This document shows, in pieces, positions 1-5,719 of a stretch of DNA of 6,987 nucleotides (within the stretch, counting starts at the first letter, position 1; each line of letters starts with the position of its first letter). The notes beneath the pieces are model-generated. The model saw only the letters and a list, made by a program, of their open reading frames with translations, was not told the origin of the DNA and searched no databases. Made by a program: the position numbers and the translations under genes. The DNA comes from Stagnihabitans sp038323315 (GTDB taxonomy: Bacteria; Pseudomonadota; Alphaproteobacteria; Rhodobacterales; Rhodobacteraceae): positions 1-6,987 of the forward strand of contig JBBQGU010000213.1 in NCBI GenBank assembly GCA_038323315.1, read 5' to 3'.

Positions 1-81
1 GCCACACCTATGATTGGCAAAATGCCGCAGCCCGCAGGCCCTGATTTTTCGGCAGCGCAGCATACATCGGTATCACAGATT

Positions 82-85
82 GGAG
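82..85 (+). promoter_or_regulatory. Ribosome binding site of aox
   Basis: GGAG lies 8 nt before the ATG at 94 and decides that start over the in-frame ATG at 10. It sits beside and partly inside a small inverted repeat, GTATC at 70-74 with GATAC at 85-89. As RNA this could form a weak 5-bp stem that places the GGAG in or next to the loop. Whether that matters for translation is unknown. Confidence 0.6.
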
Positions 86-93
86 ATACGGCG

Positions 94-747
94 ATGAAAC
101 ACGAAACTCCCTTCGCGGCCCAGCATATCCCCGAGACGGCCCGCCACCACCTGCCGCAGGATTTTCGCGACCGCGTCGCCTTGCGTCTGGTCAAGTTCAT
201 GCGAATCTTTGCCGACAGGTTCTTTTCCAACCGTTACGGCCACCGCGCCGTGGTGCTGGAGACTGTGGCGGCCGTGCCGGGCATGGTCGGCGGCCTGCTG
301 CAACACCTGAGGGCGCTGCGCCATATCCGCGACGATCAAGGCTGGATCCGCGAGTTGATCGAAGAGGCCGACAACGAACGCATGCACCTGATGACCTTCA
401 TCGAAATCGCCCAGCCGAGCAAGTTTGAACGCTTTTTGATCGCAACCACGCAACTGGTGTTCTACAACCTGTATTTCTTCTTGTATCTGCTCGCGCCCCG
501 CGTGGCCCACCGCGTCGTGGGCTATCTGGAGGAAGAGGCCGTGGTCAGCTATACCCAATACCTCGCCCAGATCGACGCGGGCAAGGTCGAGAATGTGCCC
601 GCCCCCAAAATCGCCAAGGATTACTGGCACTTGGCCCCGGACGCCCGGTTGCGCGACGTCGTCGTCGTGATCCGTCAGGACGAGGCTGGCCACCGTGACA
701 AAAACCACGACTTTGCCAACAAGATTTCCTCTGGCGCGCATCCGTGA
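94..747 (+). CDS. aox: Alternative oxidase (cyanide-insensitive ubiquinol oxidase)
   Basis: This gene encodes a 217-residue di-iron, membrane-associated ubiquinol oxidase that passes electrons from quinol to oxygen without pumping protons. All six expected iron ligands are visible: E56 in LETVAAVPG, E95 and H98 in NERMH, E146 in LEEEAV, and E197 and H200 in DEAGH. Y153, in VVSYT, matches the conserved active-site tyrosine of the family. The hydrophobic stretch around residues 113-134 fits the monotopic membrane-binding helices. The protein has the short bacterial length, without a mitochondrial targeting region. I chose the ATG at 94 because a GGAG lies 8 nt upstream and homology begins soon after. 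An in-frame ATG at 10 would add 28 residues that look non-conserved, with no visible ribosome site. It is convergent with the minus-strand genes and appears functionally separate. Bacterial aox genes can respond to nitric oxide or oxidative stress, but I see no recognisable operator in the 93 bp available. Confidence 0.95.
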   Translation: MKHETPFAAQHIPETARHHLPQDFRDRVALRLVKFMRIFADRFFSNRYGHRAVVLETVAAVPGMVGGLLQHLRALRHIRDDQGWIRELIEEADNERMHLMTFIEIAQPSKFERFLIATTQLVFYNLYFFLYLLAPRVAHRVVGYLEEEAVVSYTQYLAQIDAGKVENVPAPKIAKDYWHLAPDARLRDVVVVIRQDEAGHRDKNHDFANKISSGAHP

Positions 748-945
748 GGGTGGGGAATTGAGGCCGATATCAAGGCGTGACGTCGAGATGAAACTGGCCG
801 GCATCGCCAAAGCCACCATTCACATATACATCTGACCCATAACGTCGCGCCGCAATCGAAGCATGACGACGCTGGAGTTCAGGCCCACAATGGCACAGGC
901 GGCACAACGGGGCTGCCTGAGTCAAAAATGTAAAGTTCGTTTAAA
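748..945. other. Convergent intergenic region, no gene seen
   Basis: This stretch lies between the aox stop and the stop of the small minus-strand TPR-like frame. I see no convincing gene, RNA gene or promoter. It holds one imperfect hairpin (896-919), and its last 30 bases become clearly richer in A and T than the surrounding genes. A 15-codon frame beginning at 788 has no supporting ribosome site or homology. Confidence 0.6.
896..919. terminator. Candidate hairpin, possibly the end of the aox transcript
   Basis: CAGGCGGC at 896-903 pairs with GCTGCCTG at 912-919 as an 8-bp stem with one G-U pair and an 8-nt loop. It sits about 150 bp after the aox stop. There is no T-run on either side, so it is not a classical intrinsic terminator. 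It could stop transcription weakly in either direction, or be chance in GC-rich DNA. Confidence 0.25.
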
Positions 946-958
946 TCAGACCGATTTA
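942..958. repeat. Short A/T inverted repeat at the convergent junction
   Basis: TAAATC at 942-947 and GATTTA at 953-958 form a perfect 6-bp inverted repeat with a 5-nt spacer. It spans the stop codon of the minus-strand small frame (946-948). It may be a weak transcription-end structure or chance; no function is assigned. Confidence 0.25.
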
Positions 959-1158
959 GCATAAATTAGCCAACAAATGACCGTCAACCTTCTTTCTTTA
1001 CCCATCGATAACCACGGCCCGTTTTTGGTGCCCGCATTCGTGATAGCCCGACGAAACTCAACGCGGGCTTCGTCCTCATTCCCGATTTGTGTCAAGGCTA
1101 TCCCTTTTTCCAAGTGGATGTGCGACCACTTCCCGCGATCATTTGCCCCTCCAACCAT
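946..1158 (-). CDS. Possible small single-TPR protein or remnant of a TPR gene
   Basis: From the ATG at 1158 this frame gives 70 residues. Residues 12-45 read as one tetratricopeptide repeat: G19, L22, G26, A31, F35 and A38 match TPR consensus positions 8, 11, 15, 20, 24 and 27, within the segment GIALTQIGNEDEARVEFRRA. The last residues, around LTVICWLIYA, are hydrophobic and unlike a TPR. The frame overlaps the 3' end of the halogenase gene (stop at 1098) in a different frame, but most of the motif lies beyond that stop, so it is not simply a shadow. No strong ribosome site is seen for the ATGs at 1158 or 1176, so the start is uncertain. A single TPR is too little for a normal domain. It could be a small translationally coupled protein, a decayed TPR gene, or the tail of a halogenase-TPR fusion separated by a frameshift. 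The motif is clear; the gene status is not. Confidence 0.35.
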   Translation of the reverse strand: MVGGANDRGKWSHIHLEKGIALTQIGNEDEARVEFRRAITNAGTKNGPWLSMGKERRLTVICWLIYAKSV

Positions 1159-2633
1159 GCTCGATGCGACAGGCATTGCCCCGCAGCGCGCGTATACTCC
1201 GCCACCAGCCCGGCATGAACCTTCCGCGCCAGATCCCGCGCCTGCGGGTTTGCCGCCATTTCGGCCTGCGCGGCCCCCCGGTTCAACAAGCCCAACCCGT
1301 CCAGCACCGGCACGTATAGCTGCTCTTGCACATGGGCCAGCCCCAGATGCTCCAACCCCGGCGGAAAGCGCGCGAAATCCGAGGGCTTGGGGATATGGTG
1401 CTGCCACTGCTCCAGCCGGTCGCGCACGACCTGCGGATGCGAGGCCGCGACATCCTGCCAAACCGGGCTGTCCCGCCGCTCGCTGACATAATGCAGCCGG
1501 ATAAAGTCGCGAAAATCGTCGACCTGCCCCGCCACCGCCCGGTTGTACCGAACAGCGCCATCCCCCTGCCCCAGCCACTCGCTCAGCATCATCATCTGCA
1601 CGATGGTCCCGTGAATCGAGGTCGCCTCCAAAGGCTCCAGAAAACTGGAGGCCAACCCAACAGCCACACAATTCCCGACCCAAGGGTCCCGCAACCGCCC
1701 GGCCTCGATCCCGATATCCTTGCGCGGATGAATCTCATAGCCCAGCACCGCCTCGATTTCGGCCTTGGCTTGGTCCGGGGTGGTATGGACGTCGGAATAG
1801 ACATAGCCCGCCCCATAGCGCCCTTGCGTCGGAATCCACCACAACCAGCCCGATTTCTGCGCCCAAGCGAGGGTACAGGGCGCAATCTCCTCGCCATCTT
1901 TCAAATCAACCCAGAACGGCATCGCACGGTTGACTGGCAAGATATCGCTGTAACTCAGCCACTCCGCCCCCAATTCGCCGATCAAGCGCCGCCGAAATCC
2001 GGTGCAATCGACAAAGAAATCCCCCTCGACCCGCGCCCCGCTCTCCAGAACCAGCGCAGCGATACCGGCCTCACACCGCTCGACCCCCAGTACCTGATCA
2101 TCGATCAGCGCAACCCCCCGCGCCTTGCGCCGCAGCCAGGCCCCGACCAGCGCCTGATCAAAGTGATAGGCATAGTGAAACGGCCCTGCCTGCACCGCCC
2201 GTCCGTCCTTCAAAGCAACAGGCGCCTTCTGCCCATTCAGCAAATGCTGAAACAGATGCGCCTCGCCCACGGACCGACCTGCCGCGACAGCATACAAATC
2301 CAGATCCGCACCGCCCGCGACCATCTGCGGGCTGTCGATCGGCCCGTCATAACTATGCCCCAACCGCCGCCAATCGCGGTGCCGTATGCCGTATTTGATC
2401 GTTGCCCCGGTCTCGGCCAGAAACTCCGCCTCATCCAGCCCAAAATGTTGCAGCATCTGGCGAAACACCGCGGTCGAGCCCTCGCCAACCCCGATGACGC
2501 CAATCCTGGAAGACTCGATGACGGTGATCCTGGTTCCCGACCCTCTGCGCCCCGCCACATCCGACAGCATCATGGCGGCCAACCATCCCGCCGTCCCGCC
2601 CCCGACAATGACGATATGTTTGGGCCACTTCAT
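1098..2633 (-). CDS. Flavin-dependent tryptophan halogenase family protein
   Basis: This gene encodes 511 residues, the usual length for the PrnA/RebH family. These enzymes use reduced FAD, oxygen and halide to make hypohalous acid, which halogenates tryptophan, other indoles or other electron-rich rings. The sequence shows the FAD motif GGGTAGW at 11-17; K80, in ATIKYGIRHRDW, at the place of the catalytic lysine; the diagnostic WxWxIP as WLWWIP at 263-268; and PLEATSIH at 334-341, with E336 aligned by eye to the catalytic glutamate and T338-S339 near the expected halide site. HYVSERRDSPVW at 381-392 is also typical. The enzyme therefore looks complete. Its substrate cannot be read from sequence, and a separate flavin reductase is needed but absent here. 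I chose the ATG at 2633 because homology starts at once (KHIVIVGGG); an in-frame GTG at 2669 would add 12 residues from repeat-like DNA and has no ribosome site. It follows melA behind a hairpin. Confidence 0.9.
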   Translation of the reverse strand: MKWPKHIVIVGGGTAGWLAAMMLSDVAGRRGSGTRITVIESSRIGVIGVGEGSTAVFRQMLQHFGLDEAEFLAETGATIKYGIRHRDWRRLGHSYDGPIDSPQMVAGGADLDLYAVAAGRSVGEAHLFQHLLNGQKAPVALKDGRAVQAGPFHYAYHFDQALVGAWLRRKARGVALIDDQVLGVERCEAGIAALVLESGARVEGDFFVDCTGFRRRLIGELGAEWLSYSDILPVNRAMPFWVDLKDGEEIAPCTLAWAQKSGWLWWIPTQGRYGAGYVYSDVHTTPDQAKAEIEAVLGYEIHPRKDIGIEAGRLRDPWVGNCVAVGLASSFLEPLEATSIHGTIVQMMMLSEWLGQGDGAVRYNRAVAGQVDDFRDFIRLHYVSERRDSPVWQDVAASHPQVVRDRLEQWQHHIPKPSDFARFPPGLEHLGLAHVQEQLYVPVLDGLGLLNRGAAQAEMAANPQARDLARKVHAGLVAEYTRAAGQCLSHRAWLEGQMIAGSGRTSTWKKG

Positions 2634-2650
2634 GCCATTTGTTCTTTCAT
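2630..2650 (-). other. Six-codon upstream reading frame overlapping the halogenase start
   Basis: An ATG at 2650 opens a frame of six codons (MKEQMA) whose TGA overlaps the halogenase ATG in the arrangement ATGA (2630-2633). A TAGG lies about 6 nt before the ATG at 2650, while the halogenase ATG itself has only a weak purine stretch (GAAAGAA). The arrangement would suit termination-reinitiation, but it could be chance. Confidence 0.25.
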
Positions 2651-2678
2651 TTTGACCTAAATATCCCACTGGGGGGTC
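2643..2678. repeat. Candidate Rhodobacteraceae-type intergenic repeat element
   Basis: On the minus strand this block reads TGACCCCCCAGTGGG, then ATATTTAGG and a purine-rich AAAATGAAAGAA, directly after the G/C hairpin at 2680-2702. From memory, blocks of this shape (C-tract, AGTGGGATATTT, then a GAA-rich tail) recur after genes in Rhodobacteraceae genomes. Only one copy is present here, so repetition cannot be shown from this window. Confidence 0.35.
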
Positions 2679-2679
2679 A

Positions 2680-2702
2680 GGGGGGGATGTGAAATCCCCC
2701 CC
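2680..2702 (-). terminator. Strong G/C hairpin after melA
   Basis: Seven G plus AT at 2680-2688 pairs perfectly with AT plus seven C at 2694-2702, giving a 9-bp stem with a 5-nt loop. It begins 6 nt after the melA stop in the direction of transcription. No T-run follows, so it is atypical as an intrinsic terminator. It may instead attenuate read-through into the halogenase gene or protect the 3' end of the transporter-melA message. Confidence 0.5.
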
Positions 2703-2708
2703 GGCCTT

Positions 2709-4076
2709 TCAGCCCGCCTTGCGCTGATCGACCTTGGCCCATTCGGGCAGCCAATCGCCATGTGCTGCCAGCAAATCATGCGTCAGCGCCCAGATCTGGT
2801 CCAGATCCAGTTCCGCCCCGGTATGGGGGTCCAGCATGGCGGCGTGATAGATATGCTCGGGATTCTCGGTCAACAACGCCTGAACGGTCAGGTCCTGCAC
2901 GTTGATATTGGTCCGCATCAGGGCGATCAGTTGCGGCGGAATGTCCTTCACCACAGTGGGTTGCAGGCCCATATGGTCGACCAGCGTCGGCACCTCGACC
3001 GCGCAGCCGTCGGGCAATTGCGGGATGTAACCCTGATTGCCGTGGTTGCCATAGATCACCGAAGGCTCGCCCGTCACGACCGAATTCACGATCTGGCTGG
3101 CATATTCATGACTTTCCTTGACCTCGATCGTATTGGCTGTCTTCAACGCCGCAGCTTCTTTCTTCCACCGCGCAATCTGTTCGATGCAGCGCACGGGATA
3201 TTCGTCCAGGGGGATGCCAAAGCGTTCGATCAGGTCGGGCCGGTCGCGCTTGATGAACCAAGGGGTGTATTCGGCAAAATGCTCGGACGACTCGGTGACG
3301 AAATACCCCAGCCGCGTCAACATCTCATACCGCACCTTGTTGGGGCAGCGCGGGTTCCAGGATGAGGGCTTGGGGAAGCGCCCCTCGCGGTAGCCCAGTT
3401 TCAACGCCGGATACAGGTCCTTGTACGACCCATCCGGCTGGCGGTGTTCGAACGACATGTAAAACGCCATGTGGTTGATTCCGCCGGCGCGGTAGCGGAT
3501 TTCATCGACCGGAATGTCCAGATCGCGCGCCAGTTCGGCCGCCGTCCCCTGAACCGAGTGGCACAGGCCGACCTGACGGATTTTCGGATATCTGGCGGCG
3601 ATGGCCCAGGTGTTGATCGCCATCGGGTTGACATATTGCATCATGATCGCCTGGGGTGCGACCTGCATCATGTCTTCGCAGATGCTCCACAGGACCGGAA
3701 CCGTCCGGATGCCGCGCATGATGCCGCCGATGCCAAGGGTGTCGGCGATGGTCTGGCGCAGGCCGAATTTCTTGGGCACCTCGAAATCAGTGATCGTGCA
3801 GGGGTCATAGCCGCCGACCTGAAAGCAGCAGACCACGAAATCGGCACCCTCCAGCGCGCGGCGCTGGTTGGTATAGGTTTTTATCGTCGCTTTGCCGCCA
3901 AGGGTCTGGGCAAGTTTGCCGACAATGATCTCGGATTCCTCCAACCGCTGGGGGTTGATGTCCATCAGGCGGATTTCGGCGGCAGCGAGGGCGGGGCGGC
4001 TGAGAATGTCGCCTGCGATGTTCTTGGCGAAGACGGCTGATCCCGCGCCGATGAAGGTGACGATGGGTTTGGACAT
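2709..4076 (-). CDS. melA: Alpha-galactosidase, glycoside hydrolase family 4
   Basis: This gene encodes a 455-residue cytoplasmic enzyme that hydrolyses alpha-galactosides such as melibiose, using NAD+ and a divalent metal by the GH4 oxidation-elimination mechanism. The sequence closely follows Escherichia coli MelA along its whole length. It has the N-terminal Rossmann motif GAGS at 10-13, QTIADTLGIGGIMR at 108-121, VNPMA at 149-153, VGLCHSVQG at 169-177 with metal ligand C172, GGINHMAFY at 198-206 with metal ligand H202, and YFVTESSEHFAEYTPWFIK at 258-276. The tail, HAAMLDPHTG and AAHGDWLPEW, is also typical. The CHSVQ form separates MelA-type enzymes from 6-phospho-glycosidases of the family. 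The start at 4076 follows the ATPase stop by 8 nt, and a GAGGAA ribosome site overlaps that stop, so translation is probably coupled. Its position after the transporter genes indicates that the imported sugar is an alpha-galactoside. Extending the frame upstream would run into the ATPase gene and is not supported. Confidence 0.95.
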   Translation of the reverse strand: MSKPIVTFIGAGSAVFAKNIAGDILSRPALAAAEIRLMDINPQRLEESEIIVGKLAQTLGGKATIKTYTNQRRALEGADFVVCCFQVGGYDPCTITDFEVPKKFGLRQTIADTLGIGGIMRGIRTVPVLWSICEDMMQVAPQAIMMQYVNPMAINTWAIAARYPKIRQVGLCHSVQGTAAELARDLDIPVDEIRYRAGGINHMAFYMSFEHRQPDGSYKDLYPALKLGYREGRFPKPSSWNPRCPNKVRYEMLTRLGYFVTESSEHFAEYTPWFIKRDRPDLIERFGIPLDEYPVRCIEQIARWKKEAAALKTANTIEVKESHEYASQIVNSVVTGEPSVIYGNHGNQGYIPQLPDGCAVEVPTLVDHMGLQPTVVKDIPPQLIALMRTNINVQDLTVQALLTENPEHIYHAAMLDPHTGAELDLDQIWALTHDLLAAHGDWLPEWAKVDQRKAG

Positions 4077-4080
4077 GATA

Positions 4081-4086
4081 TTCCTC
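4081..4086 (-). promoter_or_regulatory. Ribosome binding site of melA
   Basis: GAGGAA overlaps the TGA stop of the ATPase gene (4085-4087) and lies 4 nt before the melA ATG, with the core GAGG 6 nt away. This fixes the melA start at 4076 and implies coupled translation. Confidence 0.75.
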
Positions 4087-5707
4087 AGGTTGCGATGTTG
4101 AAGGCAGCGCGGACAAGGCGCTTTGTATAATCGGTGGCGGGATTTTCCAGCACGTCTGCGACCGGCCCCTGTTCGACGATCTGGCCGTTTTGCATGACGA
4201 TCACACGGTGGCACAGCGCGCGGACCACCTTCAGGTCGTGGCTGATGAACAGGTAGGACAGCCCCTTGTCGCGTTGCAACTGGCGCAAAAGGTCGATGAT
4301 CTGGGCCTGAACCGACAGGTCAAGCGCGGAGGTCGGCTCGTCCAGCAGGATAAACTCCGGCTCGACTGCGATGGCGCGTGCGATGGCCAGACGCTGACGC
4401 TGTCCGCCCGAGAATTCGTGCGGGAAGCGCGACAGGATGGTGTCGGGCATGCCGGCATCGCGCAGGGCCTGACAGACCCGCTCGACCCGGTCGGCACCGG
4501 ATTTGCCGATCTTGTTGACGGTCAACCCCTCTTCGATGATCTGGCGGACGGACATGCGGGGGTTCAGGCTGGCAAAGGGGTCTTGGAAAACCACCTGCAT
4601 CCGGGCACGCAAGGGCTTCATCTTTGCGCGGTCATGCGTCTCGATCCGCTGGCCAAGAAAGCTGACCTCGCCCGCTGTCAGCTTGTTCAGGCGCAACAGG
4701 GCCTGACCGAAGGTGGTCTTGCCTGATCCGCTTTCCCCCACCAGCCCGAGGGTTTCACCACGCTTCAGGTCCAGCGACAGGCCATCGACGGCTTGCAGAT
4801 CGTGATAGGTGCCGCGAAAGGCACCGCCACGGCGCAGGGTATAGGTCACACGGATGTTGCGCCCCGACAGCACGGATTCAGGGCTGCCTTGCAGGGCGTT
4901 GGCGCGGCCCTTGGGTTCGGACCCCAGCAGGCGCTTGGTATAGGGGTGCTCGGGCGCGGTGAACAGGCGTTCGGTCGGGCCTTCCTCGCGCACCAACCCG
5001 TGTTGCATGACATAGACATAGTCGGCGAATTGGCGGACGACCGTCAGATCATGGGTGATCAGGATCACAGCCATGCCGGTTTTGGCCTTTAAATCCTTGA
5101 TCAGGTTCAGAATCTCGGCCTGTACCGTCACATCAAGGGCCGTCGTCGGTTCATCGGCGATCAGCACATCGGGGTTGTTGGCAAGGGCCATGGCGATCAT
5201 CACGCGCTGGCGCTGGCCGCCGGACATCTGGTGCGGGAATTGGCGCACGCGGGATTCGGGGTCGGGGATCTGCACCTCGGCCAGCAATTCGATGGCGCGT
5301 TTCCATGCGGCGGGTTTGGAGATTTTCTGGTGGATGCGCAGCACTTCGACCAGTTGCTGGCCGACGGTATAGACCGGGTTCAGGGACGACATCGGCTCTT
5401 GAAAGATCATCGTCAGGCGGTTGCCGCGCAGGCGACGCATCTCGTTTATCGGCAGGCGGGCCATATCCTTGCCGTCATACATGATCTCGGTCTGGTCCGC
5501 GACGCGCGCCCGCTTGGTCAGCAGCCGCATGATCGCCCGCGCCGTCACCGATTTGCCCGAGCCGCTTTCGCCGACAAGGGCAATCGTCTGGCCCTTGTGC
5601 AGGCGGAAGGACACGTCGCGCACTGCCTCGACCTCGCCGCCCAAGACTTTGAAGGTCACGCCGATCTTGCGCGCGTCAATGACCAGGTCGCCCGTTGTGT
5701 TGTTCAT
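4085..5707 (-). CDS. Fused double ATPase of an oligopeptide-family ABC importer
   Basis: This 540-residue cytoplasmic subunit carries two nucleotide-binding domains in one chain, equivalent to DppD joined to DppF. Domain 1 has Walker A GESGSGKS at 46-53, Q-loop Q103, signature MSGGQ at 161-165, Walker B VLIADE at 181-186 and H219. Domain 2 has Walker A GESGSGKT at 324-331, Q375, signature FSGGQ at 432-436, Walker B FILLDE at 452-457 and H490. Both catalytic sites look intact. Each domain ends with the family's HPYTKRLL or DYTKRLV type tail (255-261 and 526-532). It energises import through the two permeases encoded just upstream. The start at 5707 is preceded by GAGGTG with a 6-nt spacer, placed across the permease stop. 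A longer frame reaching 5833 would overlap the permease gene and is not credible. Fused ATPases are common in this importer family. The neighbouring melA argues for alpha-galactosides rather than peptides, as reported for the Agp system of Sinorhizobium meliloti. Confidence 0.93.
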   Translation of the reverse strand: MNNTTGDLVIDARKIGVTFKVLGGEVEAVRDVSFRLHKGQTIALVGESGSGKSVTARAIMRLLTKRARVADQTEIMYDGKDMARLPINEMRRLRGNRLTMIFQEPMSSLNPVYTVGQQLVEVLRIHQKISKPAAWKRAIELLAEVQIPDPESRVRQFPHQMSGGQRQRVMIAMALANNPDVLIADEPTTALDVTVQAEILNLIKDLKAKTGMAVILITHDLTVVRQFADYVYVMQHGLVREEGPTERLFTAPEHPYTKRLLGSEPKGRANALQGSPESVLSGRNIRVTYTLRRGGAFRGTYHDLQAVDGLSLDLKRGETLGLVGESGSGKTTFGQALLRLNKLTAGEVSFLGQRIETHDRAKMKPLRARMQVVFQDPFASLNPRMSVRQIIEEGLTVNKIGKSGADRVERVCQALRDAGMPDTILSRFPHEFSGGQRQRLAIARAIAVEPEFILLDEPTSALDLSVQAQIIDLLRQLQRDKGLSYLFISHDLKVVRALCHRVIVMQNGQIVEQGPVADVLENPATDYTKRLVRAAFNIAT

Positions 5708-5713
5708 CTGGGG

Positions 5714-5719
5714 CACCTC
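5714..5719 (-). promoter_or_regulatory. Ribosome binding site of the double ATPase
   Basis: GAGGTG overlaps the TGA stop of the upstream permease (5718-5720) and lies 6 nt before the ATG at 5707. This selects the short start and links the translation of the two genes. Confidence 0.75.

Noticed and set aside
10..93. 28-residue N-terminal extension of alternative oxidase from the ATG at 10
   Set aside because: No ribosome site is visible before it, and the ATG at 94 has GGAG at good spacing with homology starting soon after.
73..819. 248-codon open frame on the minus strand, antisense to aox
   Set aside because: It mirrors a well-conserved oxidase gene, is histidine/valine-rich in the manner of antisense translations, and shows no family motif.
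788..835. 15-codon plus-strand frame after aox (MKLAGIAKATIHIYI)
   Set aside because: It has no Shine-Dalgarno sequence, is very short and matches no known peptide.
1159..1683. Long glycine/alanine-rich upstream part of the frame that contains the TPR-like segment
   Set aside because: It overlaps intact halogenase coding sequence and has a low-complexity, shadow-like composition; only the part around the TPR motif was kept.
1326..2660. 444-codon open frame on the plus strand across the halogenase gene
   Set aside because: It lies fully opposite the conserved halogenase; the proline- and arginine-rich translation has no recognisable domain. Long antisense frames are common in GC-rich genes.
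4077..4214. 46-residue extension of MelA
   Set aside because: It would overlap the ATPase gene; homology to MelA begins at the ATG at 4076, which has its own ribosome site.
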